Position numbers and translations under genes: made by a program
Source: Tsukamurella spumae
GTDB lineage: Bacteria > Actinomycetota > Actinomycetes > Mycobacteriales > Mycobacteriaceae
Reading direction: 5' to 3'
DNA: 43,880 nucleotides
NCBI RefSeq assembly: GCF_012396015.1
Contig: NZ_JAAXOQ010000032.1
Coordinates: forward strand, 1 to 43,880
The notes under the pieces: model-generated
Databases searched by the model: none
What the model saw: only the letters and a program-made list of their open reading frames with translations
Told to the model about the DNA's origin: nothing
Part shown: positions 16,924 through 25,433 of the stretch, one piece after another
Numbering within the stretch: position 1 is the first letter of the stretch
Layout: each line of letters starts with the position of its first letter

Positions 16924-18045
16924 ATGATCTCGTCCCGCACGTGTCGGGGCTGCGGCTCCAGCGAGCTGACCCGGGTGCTCGACCTGGGCCGGGTGCCGGC
17001 GGCGGACCTGTTCCCGCCCGCCGATTCCCCGGTCTCCCCGGACGAGTCCGCGCACCCGTCGGCCATGGACCTGTGCGGCGACTGCGGGCTGGCACAGCTC
17101 GCCGACGACGACACCGTCGCCGACGAGCCGCGGGGCGTCGAGCCGCGCGCCCTGCGCGAACAGGCCGCCGACGCCGTGGATCGGGTCGCGGCGGCCGGGC
17201 TGCTCGACGGTTCGACGGTGCGCGAGTTCGGCAGTCCGCACGGCGGGACCTGGCTCCCCTTGCTCGCCGACCGGGGATTCGCGGTCGTCGACGGCGAGGC
17301 GCCCGCGGATGTGGTCCTCGACTGCTTCGGCATCATGCACGAGCCCGACCAGCGCGCGGCGTTCGCGGCGCGGGCGGCGGCGGTCGCACCCGGCGGCGTT
17401 CTGCTCCTGCAGTACCAGCCACTGGGGTCGATCGTCGCGCAACGGCAGTGGACCGCGCTGCGGCACGGCCACTTCGGCTACTACACCCTCACCGCTCTCC
17501 TGCGCCTGCTCGCCGACGCCGGCATGGAGCCGGTGCGCGCCTTCGAGTTCGACCTCTACGGCGGCACCGTCCTGCTCGCCGTCCGGCACTCCGGGGCCGC
17601 GCCGGCGCATCGCCAGGCCGGCGCCGACGTCGACGCCGACGTCGAACGGATCCTGCGGGACGAGCGCGCCGCGCGCCTGACCGAGCCCGAGGGGCTCCGC
17701 CCGCTCGCCGACGCGCCGCGCGAACAGGCCCGCGCTCTGCGGGACTGGGCCGAGCGGACCGCGGCCGGCGGTGCGACCGTCGCGGCGTACGGCGCCGCCT
17801 CCCGCGCCGTCGCGCTGTTCGCCCTGGCCGGGCTGGACCGCACCACGATGTCCTGCATCGCCGACGCCTCGCCCACCAAGCAGGGCCGCCGCATGCCCGG
17901 CACCGACGTGCCGATCGTCGCGCCCGAGGCGCTCGAGGCCACCACCGGTCCCGTCTTCCTGACCCTGCCCGATCTCCACGACGAGATCACCGAGGCGTAC
18001 CCCGCGCTGCGCGGACGCCTGGTGACGGAGGGACGATTGTCATGA
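16924..18045 (+). CDS. Second Methyltransf_13/14-type protein, divergent SAM site
   Basis: 373 residues with the same domain order as the protein at 12631-13881: N-terminal zinc knuckle (CRGCG and CGDCG), a central SAM-fold domain and a C-terminal Rossmann-like domain (VAAYGAASRAVALFA). The central motif reads EFGSPHGGTW instead of E-x-x-SNDGY, the acidic residue region is altered, and the domain is shorter. It may bind SAM weakly or have a different job, for example a ketoreductase-like or scaffolding role. The pairing of two such proteins in one sugar locus suggests a two-step modification. Start: ATG at 16924, 14 bases from the divergent epimerase start. Confidence 0.75.
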   Translation: MISSRTCRGCGSSELTRVLDLGRVPAADLFPPADSPVSPDESAHPSAMDLCGDCGLAQLADDDTVADEPRGVEPRALREQAADAVDRVAAAGLLDGSTVREFGSPHGGTWLPLLADRGFAVVDGEAPADVVLDCFGIMHEPDQRAAFAARAAAVAPGGVLLLQYQPLGSIVAQRQWTALRHGHFGYYTLTALLRLLADAGMEPVRAFEFDLYGGTVLLAVRHSGAAPAHRQAGADVDADVERILRDERAARLTEPEGLRPLADAPREQARALRDWAERTAAGGATVAAYGAASRAVALFALAGLDRTTMSCIADASPTKQGRRMPGTDVPIVAPEALEATTGPVFLTLPDLHDEITEAYPALRGRLVTEGRLS

Positions 18046-19394
18046 CCGAGCCCGTCTTCGACGAGTCCCGCCGCCTGCAGGACCGCCTGCACGCCCTCGT
18101 GCCGGGCGGCGCGCACACCTACGCCCGCGGCGCGGATCAGTACCCCGAGTTCATGCCTCCGGTGCTCACCCGCGGTAGCGGCGCGCGGGTGTGGGACGCC
18201 GACGGCAACGAGTACGTCGAGTACGGCATGGGCCTGCGCGCCGTGACCCTCGGCCACGGCTACGCCCCGGTCGTGGACGCCGTCCGCGCGGTCCTCGACG
18301 AGGGCCTCAACTTCAGCCGTCCGACGGTGACGGAACTCGCGGCCGCCGAGGACTTCCTGGACCTGGTGCCCACCGCGGACATGGTGAAGTTCGGCAAGAA
18401 CGGCTCCGACGCCACCACGGCCGCGCTCCGCCTGGCCCGCGCGGCGACGGGGCGCGACCTGGTCGCCGTCTGCGAGCAGCCCTTCTTCTCGGTGGACGAC
18501 TGGTTCATCGGCGCCACCGACATGGCCGCCGGGATCCCTGCGGCCACCAGGGATCTCACGGTGCGCTTCGGCTACAACGACGCGGCATCGCTGCGCGCCC
18601 GGTTCGCGGAGCATCCGGGGCGCATCGCCGCCGTCTTCCTGGAGGCGGCCACCGCACTCGCGGAGCCGGAACCCGGGTTCCTCGAGGAGGTCCGGGCGCT
18701 GTGCGACGAGCACGGCGCGCTGCTCGTCTTCGACGAGATGATCACCGGCTTCCGCTGGTCACCGCACGGGGCGCAGTCGGTCTACGGCGTCACTCCCGAC
18801 CTGTCCTGCTGGGGCAAGGCGATGGGTAACGGCTTCCCCATCGCCGCGCTGGCCGGCAAGCGCGAGTACATGGAGCTCGGCGGACTGAACACGGACGCCG
18901 ACCGGGTGTTCCTGCTGTCCACCACGCACGGACCGGAGTCCCTGTCGCTCACCGCCTTCCGTGCCGTGGCCCGTGCGTACCGGGAGACGGACCCGGTGGG
19001 TGCGATGGAACGCGCCGGCCGCCGCCTGGCGGACGGCGTGAACGCGGCGGCCGAGGCGGCCGGCGTGGGCGAGGCCGTGGCGGCGATCGGCCGGCCCTCG
19101 TGCCTGGTGTTCACCACGCGCGACGCCGAGGGCGCACCGTCGCAGGCCTACCGCACGCTGTTCCTGCAGGAACTGCTGCGACGGGGCGTGCTGGGGCAGT
19201 CCTTCGTCGTCTCCGCCGCGCACACCGACGCCGACATCGACCACACCATCAGCGCGGTCGCCGGGGCACTGACGACCTACCGGAAGGCGCTCGAGGCCGG
19301 CACCGTCGACGGACTACTGCAGGGTCGCCCCGTGGCGCCCGCGCTGCGCCGCACCGCCGCGCCGCGGCGCCTGCCCGGCGGATCCGCACGGTGA
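18042..19394 (+). CDS. Class III PLP aminotransferase, glutamate-1-semialdehyde aminotransferase-like
   Basis: 450 residues. The PLP lysine is Lys259 in CWGKAMGNGFPIAAL. KFGKNGSDATTAALRLAR and VFDEMITGFRW match the glutamate-1-semialdehyde aminomutase-like branch rather than the DegT/AryC1 branch that normally aminates sugars. Because the start overlaps the methyltransferase stop (ATGA) and a glycosyltransferase follows with a 4-base overlap, a role in polysaccharide precursor synthesis is far more likely than heme synthesis. It may place an amino group on a keto-sugar or build an acyl-amino substituent. Confidence 0.83.
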   Translation: MTEPVFDESRRLQDRLHALVPGGAHTYARGADQYPEFMPPVLTRGSGARVWDADGNEYVEYGMGLRAVTLGHGYAPVVDAVRAVLDEGLNFSRPTVTELAAAEDFLDLVPTADMVKFGKNGSDATTAALRLARAATGRDLVAVCEQPFFSVDDWFIGATDMAAGIPAATRDLTVRFGYNDAASLRARFAEHPGRIAAVFLEAATALAEPEPGFLEEVRALCDEHGALLVFDEMITGFRWSPHGAQSVYGVTPDLSCWGKAMGNGFPIAALAGKREYMELGGLNTDADRVFLLSTTHGPESLSLTAFRAVARAYRETDPVGAMERAGRRLADGVNAAAEAAGVGEAVAAIGRPSCLVFTTRDAEGAPSQAYRTLFLQELLRRGVLGQSFVVSAAHTDADIDHTISAVAGALTTYRKALEAGTVDGLLQGRPVAPALRRTAAPRRLPGGSAR

Positions 19395-20473
19395 CACCGC
19401 CCGTGCGGGTGCTCGTCGTGGGCCCCGCGCCGCCGGGCCCGGCGAGCCGGGGCGGCATGGCCACGGTGATCGGGCACATGGCCGCGATCACCGACCCGGG
19501 CATCGACGTGCGGCTGCTCACCACCTATGTCGACGCGCCCGCCGCGCAGCGGATCCGGGTGGGACTGGCGGGCATGGCGCGCGGCACCGTCGCCGTCGCG
19601 CGCGGCGACGCCGACGTACTGCACGTGCACCTCTCGCACGGGGGGAGCGTGCTGCGCAAGGCGCCGCTGCTGTGGGCGGCGCGCCTGCGCGGCGTACCGG
19701 CGGTGATCCACGGGCACAGCTTCGATTTCGGTGGCTGGATGGCCCGGCTGCCGCGCCCCGTGCGGACCCTCGTGCGGGCGGCCCTGCCCGCCGATCGTTG
19801 GCTGGTGCTGGGCGCGGGCCTCGCGGCCGAGTACACCGCGGCGCTGCGGCTCGATCCCGCCCGGGTACAGGTGCTCTACAACCCCGTGCCCCCGGCCGCG
19901 CCCGGAGCCCCCGCGCCCGGGCCCGACGGGGCCGCGCGGGTGGAAGCGCTCGCGCTGGGCAGGCTCGGCGTGCGCAAGGGCAGCTACGACCTGATCGCCG
20001 CGATCACGGAACTCGCACCGGCCGTGCGGGACCGGCTGCACGTCACGCTCGCCGGTGACGGCGAGGTCGCGCAGGTCCGGGCCGCCGCCCAGGCCCTCGG
20101 CCCGGCGGTGACGGTGCGGGGCTGGGCAGGCCCGGCCGAGCGCGACGCGCTGCTCGCCGCGGCCGAGGTCTTCACCCTGCCCAGCTACGACGAGGGCCTG
20201 CCGATGGCCCTGCTCGAGGCGATGGCCGCCGGGCTGGCGCCGCTGACCACACCCGTCGGCGGTATCCCGGAGGCCGTCACCGATGGCGTCGACGGGCTGC
20301 TCGTGCCGCCCGGCGACGTGCCGGCGCTCGCGGCCGCCCTCACGCGTCTGGTCGAGGATCCCGCACTGCGGCACCGTCTGTCCGACGGTGCCCGCGCTCG
20401 CGCCGCCGACTTCGGCATCGCCGAGTGGCACGGGCGGCTCAGCGGGCTGTGGACCTCGCTCGCGCGGCGATGA
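19391..20473 (+). CDS. GT4-family glycosyltransferase
   Basis: 360 residues, GT-B fold. The N terminus has GPAPPGPASRGGMATVI for acceptor-side glycine-rich binding, HGHSFDF mid-N-domain, and the C-terminal donor motif YDEGLPMALLEAMAAG (E-x7-E) followed by TTPVGGIPEAV. It transfers a sugar from a nucleotide donor to a lipid-linked glycan at the cytoplasmic face. The GTG start overlaps the aminotransferase stop. Donor and linkage are unknown. Confidence 0.88.
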   Translation: MTPPVRVLVVGPAPPGPASRGGMATVIGHMAAITDPGIDVRLLTTYVDAPAAQRIRVGLAGMARGTVAVARGDADVLHVHLSHGGSVLRKAPLLWAARLRGVPAVIHGHSFDFGGWMARLPRPVRTLVRAALPADRWLVLGAGLAAEYTAALRLDPARVQVLYNPVPPAAPGAPAPGPDGAARVEALALGRLGVRKGSYDLIAAITELAPAVRDRLHVTLAGDGEVAQVRAAAQALGPAVTVRGWAGPAERDALLAAAEVFTLPSYDEGLPMALLEAMAAGLAPLTTPVGGIPEAVTDGVDGLLVPPGDVPALAAALTRLVEDPALRHRLSDGARARAADFGIAEWHGRLSGLWTSLARR

Positions 20474-20499
20474 TCGTCGGCCGGGCACCCCGTCACCGG

Positions 20500-20511
20500 T
20501 TGCGATGCCAA
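20500..20511. promoter_or_regulatory. TTGCGATGCCAA motif upstream of the ImmA/IrrE pair
   Basis: This imperfect palindrome and its flanks (GG before, CAT after) closely match the perfect palindrome at 12535-12546. It lies 27 bases after the glycosyltransferase stop and 118 bases before the first gene of the inserted pair. It may be a shared operator; two sites are too few to be certain. Confidence 0.3.
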
Positions 20512-20628
20512 CATGTCAGTCGGGCTGGGTATCGTCGACACGCACAACCCCGATAGGCCATCTACCTTGTGGTTGTCTGGTTTCGTGCAAGAATATGAGC
20601 CAGCATTCTCACGCGTAAGGACATGCCC

Positions 20629-21303
20629 ATGTCGCAGCCGCTGCACGACTCCGCTCCGCGGACCTTGGTCGTTCATCCCGCCGATGCGGAGGAGTACCTC
20701 GGGCGTATCGGCATCCCCATCGGCAGCATTCGCATCGCCCTCGAGCGCGGCGAGACCCGTGCGATGGAGAACTCCGCGCCCGAGTACCCGCGTACCGGAG
20801 CGGGACTGTCCCGATGGATCGAGACAGTGGGGACGCTGCGGCGGGAACTGATGCGCGAGGACTGGAAGCCGCAGGATCAGCTGAATCGTCCGATCGTGGT
20901 GAATCCCCAGCGGACCGTCAGGGTGGCGGTGGTGGGTGGCACCGATGCCACCGGCGATCCGCTGTCCGAGGAGGGACCGAAGGCACAACGCCGCAGGGGA
21001 CCGGCCACCGAGCAGGCGTTGGCCGGTCAGACTCAACTGTTTCTCATCGCGGAAATCGCCGGCACCGCGCACAGGTACACGCTGGGCGATCCCCCACCGA
21101 ATGGAGACTGGTTCCTCGTGTATCACCGAGGGGAGCAAGGCGTACAGGTTGAGGTGTCGCTGCCCAGCGGGCTCAGCCAGGGCCAGTTCACCGGGTGGGT
21201 GGTGCGAGTCGTGCTTCCGCCACTGACGGAGGACTCTGTCGATGCGCGGCCGCAGGATATCGGTGGCGGAGACCTCGGGTTCGATGTCCAACCGATCAGC
21301 TGA
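20629..21303 (+). CDS. Unknown protein, first gene of an ImmA/IrrE pair
   Basis: 224 residues, no domain recognised. It is soluble, with a central GAGLSRWIETVGTLRRELM helix, a Lys/Arg-rich PKAQRRRGPATEQAL linker and a C-terminal beta-rich part (GDWFLVYHRGEQGVQVEVSLPSG). Start: ATG at 20629, because AAGGA at 20617-20621 is seven bases upstream; the ATG six bases earlier is too close to it. Its 3' end overlaps the XRE/ImmA-IrrE gene by 20 bases, so the two are expressed together. Proteins of this kind next to COG2856 peptidases are seen in actinobacteria, with no function I can name. Candidate toxin, or target of the downstream peptidase. Confidence 0.65.
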   Translation: MSQPLHDSAPRTLVVHPADAEEYLGRIGIPIGSIRIALERGETRAMENSAPEYPRTGAGLSRWIETVGTLRRELMREDWKPQDQLNRPIVVNPQRTVRVAVVGGTDATGDPLSEEGPKAQRRRGPATEQALAGQTQLFLIAEIAGTAHRYTLGDPPPNGDWFLVYHRGEQGVQVEVSLPSGLSQGQFTGWVVRVVLPPLTEDSVDARPQDIGGGDLGFDVQPIS

Positions 21304-22381
21304 GCCTTTCCTCGACCCGGACCGGATCATCTCAGCCCGGACTCGGCGCGGCATGACCAAGTCGGACCTCGCACGTGCTCTCGGGATCACACCCCGCAGC
21401 ATCACCCGGTACGAGTCCGACGGCGCGCCGATATCGGCAGGGGCGGGGCTCTCGAGTGTGCTGGGGTTCCCCGAGGCCTACTTCACCACGGCGCCGCTGG
21501 ATCGGATCGATCCGCGCACCGTGAACTTTCGTGCGGCACGCCGGGCGGGAGCGCGTCAGCGGGATGCCGCGGTGGCCGCAGGCGGAATCGGGTTCGAGGT
21601 GGATCGGTGGATCAGCGCGCGGTTCACGCTGCCCCCGGTATCGGTCCCTCGCCGTATGGGCACCGATCCTGCACTGGCGGCACGGGTCGTGAGGTCTGAC
21701 TGGGCGCTCGGGGCGAAGCCCTTGCCGAACGCGGTGCACCTCGTGGAGTCACGGGGCGTACGTGTGTACACGCTTCCGTCGGTGGCGGAGGACGTCGATG
21801 CCTTTTCCTGCTGGTACCGGGACGTGCCGTACATCTTCCTGTCGAGACGGAAATCGCCGGAGCGGATGCGATTCGACGTGGCGCACGAGCTGGGTCATCT
21901 GGTGATGCACCCGGCTACTCCCGGGGATGAAGCCGAGCAGGAGCGGGAGGCGGATCAGTTCGCCAGTGAGTTCCTGATGCCTTACGACGCGCTCTCCACT
22001 CAGGTGCGGCGCAACCCCAGCGCCGGAGAGGTCCTGGAAGCACGATCCCGGCTCAAGGTCTCCGCGATGGCCCTGACCCGCGCGCTGCACACCACGGGCC
22101 GGATGAGCGACTGGCACTACCGCCAGATGTGTATCGACCTCGCCGGTCGCGGCTATCGCAGCGGAGAACCCGGAGGAATGCCCACTCACGAGATGTCACG
22201 GGTGTTCCCGCAAGTACTCGCCACGGTCAGGGCCAAGGACATCGCGGCGGACTTGAATGTGCCTGTCGAGGAGGTCAGGGTCATGACCTTCGGGGTCGAG
22301 CTTCACGCTGCGAGCGCTGGCAGCGACCAAGTCGTTGCACGGCCTGCCGCGGGCAGAGCAGGCCACCTGCGGGTGGTCTGA
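21284..22381 (+). CDS. XRE-family HTH / ImmA-IrrE metallopeptidase
   Basis: 365 residues. An N-terminal helix-turn-helix (about 15-60: MTKSDLARALGITPRSITRYESDG, key residues only) is followed by an ImmA/IrrE-type zinc peptidase domain with HELGH at His201 and the downstream glutamate in QFASEFLMP. ImmA cleaves a phage repressor and IrrE a DdrO-type repressor. Many such HTH fusions act as regulators or antitoxins of gene pairs. The start at 21284 lies inside the preceding gene; a GGCGGAGA is about 12 bases upstream. Another ATG at 21242 is possible. The pair sits between two glycosyltransferase genes, which looks like an insertion. Confidence 0.87.
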   Translation: MSNRSAEPFLDPDRIISARTRRGMTKSDLARALGITPRSITRYESDGAPISAGAGLSSVLGFPEAYFTTAPLDRIDPRTVNFRAARRAGARQRDAAVAAGGIGFEVDRWISARFTLPPVSVPRRMGTDPALAARVVRSDWALGAKPLPNAVHLVESRGVRVYTLPSVAEDVDAFSCWYRDVPYIFLSRRKSPERMRFDVAHELGHLVMHPATPGDEAEQEREADQFASEFLMPYDALSTQVRRNPSAGEVLEARSRLKVSAMALTRALHTTGRMSDWHYRQMCIDLAGRGYRSGEPGGMPTHEMSRVFPQVLATVRAKDIAADLNVPVEEVRVMTFGVELHAASAGSDQVVARPAAGRAGHLRVV

Positions 22382-22434
22382 ATCGGTGGGCCTCCTCCAC
22401 CCGGGCACAACGGCAACAGACGGTTCTCCCGGAG

Positions 22435-23457
22435 TCAGACGGCGGCGATGACCCGCTCCAGTTCGGCCCCGAGCGCCGCGGCGGACACCGTCGAGGCGTA
22501 GCGCCGGCGGTAGTGCTCGCGGGCGGCACCACCGCGCCGCGCCGCGGCGACCGGGTCGGCGAGGGCGTCGAAGGCGCGGGCGAGGCCCGCCACGTCGTCC
22601 ACCCCGATCGGCTCCTCGCCGGGCGGCTGGAACTCCGGCAGGGCACCGGCGTCCGAGACGATCGGCACGACCCCGAGCTGCATCGCCAGCACCTGCACCC
22701 CGCTCTGCGTGGCACGCCGGTAGTGCGCCACCGAGCCCTTGGCGGCAGCCAGATCACCGGTCACGTCGGCGTAGGAGTAGGGGCCGCGGCGCCACCGCAC
22801 CGCCCTGCCGAGGTCCCGGTCCGGACCGTCGCCGATGAGGACCAGTTCGTCACCGCGCCACCCGGGCCCGTTCACGTGTCGCTCCCACGCCGCGAGCGTC
22901 ACGTCGAGGTTCTTGTAGGCGGAGAGCCGGCCCACGGCCAGGAAGTCCCGACGGTCCGCCGCCGGCACGACGGGCGGCACCAGGGCGTCGTCGAGGTCGC
23001 TGGTGAGCGGCGCGACGGCCGACGCCCCCACCTCGCCGGCCACGAAGTCGCTGAACGCGACCGTCGACGCGGCCGCCGCGTTCCACCGCCCGAACAGCCG
23101 CCGCTCCCACCCGGGCAGTTCCTCCTCGGCACCGTGCGGGCGGTCGTCGTGCACCAGGTTCACCCGCGGCGCGGTGCCCGCGAGCGCGATCCATCGCGGG
23201 TCGCGCACGAGTTCGGTGACCACCACGTCCGGCCGGAATGCTCTGGCGCGCCGCAGCTCCCGCGCGAATTCCGGCCACGTGCGGGCCGTTCTGGGACGCG
23301 GGTCGAGGACCCGTTCGTAGGGCCGCGCACCGTCGGATTCGGGGTGCCGGTCGGAGGTGACCAGCACGACCTCCCAGCCCGCGTCGATCAGCCGCTCGCA
23401 GTACACGCGGGCCAGCGGCCGCATCCACGGCGAGAGCCACAGCAGCCTGCCGGTCAC
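22435..23457 (-). CDS. GT4-family glycosyltransferase
   Basis: 340 residues. It begins VTGRLLWLSPWMRPLARVY and has a clear C-terminal donor half: FLAVGRLSAYKNLDVTLAAW, LIGDGPDRDL and QLGVVPIVSDAGALPEF. The GTG start at 23457 overlaps the stop of the GT2-GT4 fusion (GTGA). It closes a three-gene minus-strand unit with the flippase and the fusion enzyme. Acceptor and donor are not predictable. Confidence 0.82.
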   Translation of the reverse strand: MTGRLLWLSPWMRPLARVYCERLIDAGWEVVLVTSDRHPESDGARPYERVLDPRPRTARTWPEFARELRRARAFRPDVVVTELVRDPRWIALAGTAPRVNLVHDDRPHGAEEELPGWERRLFGRWNAAAASTVAFSDFVAGEVGASAVAPLTSDLDDALVPPVVPAADRRDFLAVGRLSAYKNLDVTLAAWERHVNGPGWRGDELVLIGDGPDRDLGRAVRWRRGPYSYADVTGDLAAAKGSVAHYRRATQSGVQVLAMQLGVVPIVSDAGALPEFQPPGEEPIGVDDVAGLARAFDALADPVAAARRGGAAREHYRRRYASTVSAAALGAELERVIAAV

Positions 23458-25433
23458 GCGCGCACCGTCGCCTCGGCGAACGCCGCCTCGTACGCGTCGG
23501 CCATCGCCTCGACCGTGTACTGCTCGCGCATCCGCGCGAAACCGCGGTCCCCGAGCGCCGCCCACTCGTCCGGGTGGGACAGCAGGGCGCGCAGCGCCTC
23601 CCGCCACCCGTCGACGGTGATGTCGTGCACGAGTGCGCCGGCGGCACCGTCGTCGAGCATGTCCGGGACGGCGCACACGGCGGACGCCACCACGGGAACG
23701 CGCCGCGCCATCGCCTCGAGGATCACCATCGGGAAGGCCTCGGACCCGCTCGGGACGCACACGAGGTCGGCATCGGCGAGGGCCTGCTCCGGGCCGGGCG
23801 ACCAGCCGCGCCAGCGGACCCGGCCCGCGAGCTCGGGCGGGGTGAGCGCCTCCAGCCGCTCGCGGTCGGGTCCGTCGCCGAAGATGTCGAGCTCCCAAGC
23901 GAACTCGGTCAGTCCGGCCAGCGCCTCCACCAGCAGATGGGGGTTCTTGTGCTCGACGATCCGCGACAGCATCACCAGCCGCGGGACGGCGCCGACCGCA
24001 CGGCGCGCGGGCACCCCGTCGAGCTCGGAGCGGACCGCGACCCCGTTGGGCGCCACGAAGAACCGCCGCGCCACGCCCTGGTGGGCGGAGACGAGGTCGC
24101 GGTGGGCGGGCGAGAGGGCGACGAATCCGTCGGCGCGGCGCATCGCGGCCGCGAGCGGCGCCGAATAGGTGGGCCCGTCCGTCTCGGGCGGGATGTGCGC
24201 CCCCACCAGCCACGTCCGGTCCCGACCCCCGGCCCGCCACAGCGTGGCGAAGCCGGTCTCGGTGTTGGTATCGCCGCTGATCAGCACCGTCGGGCCGAGC
24301 GGCAGGTCGAGCAGCGGCGCCCACCACGGCTGGCGCACCACCCGCACCCCCGCGGGCGCCTCCGCGATCAGCGGCCCGAACCGCTGCAGGCAGACCACCG
24401 TGACGGAGTAGCCGCGCCGCTGCAGCTCGCCCGCCAGGACGAGGTGGTGCCGCTCCGCGCCCCCGAACACCAACCGATTGACGGTGAACACCACGTTCGG
24501 CCGGCCGCCCCGTGGGACGGTGCGGCGGCTCGCCCGCTTGCTGCGCTGCACCCGATCCAGGAGCGAATCCCCCAGCAGGAACGCGCCGGCCGCGCGGGCC
24601 CCCGCCGCGTGTTCGATGTTCAGGGCCATGTTCGCGCGCAGCAGATCGGCCGACCGGCGCCAGGCGACGGCGTCGTCGCGCACGGTGCCGTGCCCCGAAT
24701 GCTCCACGCCCGCATCACCCGTCAGCTCGAGTGTCCAGCCCGCGTCGAGCGCCCGCCGCTGCCAGTCCGTCTCCTCGCCGTAGAGGAAGAACTCCTCGTC
24801 GAACGGGCCGATCGCCTCCCAGGCATCGCGGCTGATCGCCAGGCACGCGCCCGTGAGGTAGCCGTCGACCCGCTCGGGCGGGGCCGGGTACAGGTCCGAG
24901 AACGGTGTCCGCCGCAACGCCTCCGCGTAGCCGGCCCGGGAGACCAGGCCGCGCACGAGGCCCCGTCGACGGTGCGCGACGTCCCAGGTGCGGCCCCGGC
25001 CGGACGCGTCGTGGCCGTCGTGGATGACGGGTGCCGCGGCGGCGACCCCGGGGCGGCGCAGCGCCGCGCGGGTCGCCTCCAGGCCGCCCCGCAGCAGCGC
25101 GTCGGGGTTGAGCAGCAGCAGGTCGTGCTCCTGGGCGAGCGCGGCCAGGCGGTTCACCCCCGCGGCGAAGCCGAGGTTGCGACCGTCGCCGTGCCAGGAG
25201 ACCGCCGGGAACGCCGCCCGCACCTCGTCCATGCCCGGGTAGTCGGCGCCCGAGTTGTCCCAGACCAGGACCGGCGCGCCGGGCAGGTGCGTGGCGACCG
25301 CGCCGAGGCACGCGGCGACGTCCGCGGGGACGCGGTAGGCCACGATCAGGACGGCGAGCTCCCGGGCGGTCCCGTCCCGCGGCGGCGGGGCGAGCCGGAG
25401 CCCGCCCGCGAGCTGGGGGCGTTCGGCGGTCAT
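23454..25433 (-). CDS. Bifunctional glycosyltransferase: GT2 domain fused to GT4 domain
   Basis: 659 residues. The N-terminal ~300 residues are a GT-A (GT2) enzyme of the rhamnosyl/galactofuranosyl-like type: VLIVAYRVPADVAACL, NLGFAAGVNRL, LLLNPDALL and a DEEFFLYGEETDW segment. After a basic link (SKRASRRTVPRGG) a GT-B (GT4) enzyme follows with NRLVFGGAERHHLVLAGEL, VMLSRIVEHKNPHLLVEAL and SEAFPMVILEAMARRVPVVAS. One protein could thus add two successive sugars. The ATG overlaps the flippase stop (ATGA, 25430-25433). No membrane helices. Confidence 0.85.
   Translation of the reverse strand: MTAERPQLAGGLRLAPPPRDGTARELAVLIVAYRVPADVAACLGAVATHLPGAPVLVWDNSGADYPGMDEVRAAFPAVSWHGDGRNLGFAAGVNRLAALAQEHDLLLLNPDALLRGGLEATRAALRRPGVAAAAPVIHDGHDASGRGRTWDVAHRRRGLVRGLVSRAGYAEALRRTPFSDLYPAPPERVDGYLTGACLAISRDAWEAIGPFDEEFFLYGEETDWQRRALDAGWTLELTGDAGVEHSGHGTVRDDAVAWRRSADLLRANMALNIEHAAGARAAGAFLLGDSLLDRVQRSKRASRRTVPRGGRPNVVFTVNRLVFGGAERHHLVLAGELQRRGYSVTVVCLQRFGPLIAEAPAGVRVVRQPWWAPLLDLPLGPTVLISGDTNTETGFATLWRAGGRDRTWLVGAHIPPETDGPTYSAPLAAAMRRADGFVALSPAHRDLVSAHQGVARRFFVAPNGVAVRSELDGVPARRAVGAVPRLVMLSRIVEHKNPHLLVEALAGLTEFAWELDIFGDGPDRERLEALTPPELAGRVRWRGWSPGPEQALADADLVCVPSGSEAFPMVILEAMARRVPVVASAVCAVPDMLDDGAAGALVHDITVDGWREALRALLSHPDEWAALGDRGFARMREQYTVEAMADAYEAAFAEATVRA

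Noticed and set aside
18042-19394. Heme-synthesis HemL (glutamate-1-semialdehyde aminomutase)
   Set aside because: Embedded by 4-base overlaps in a sugar operon and without other heme genes; sugar or substituent aminotransferase is likelier.
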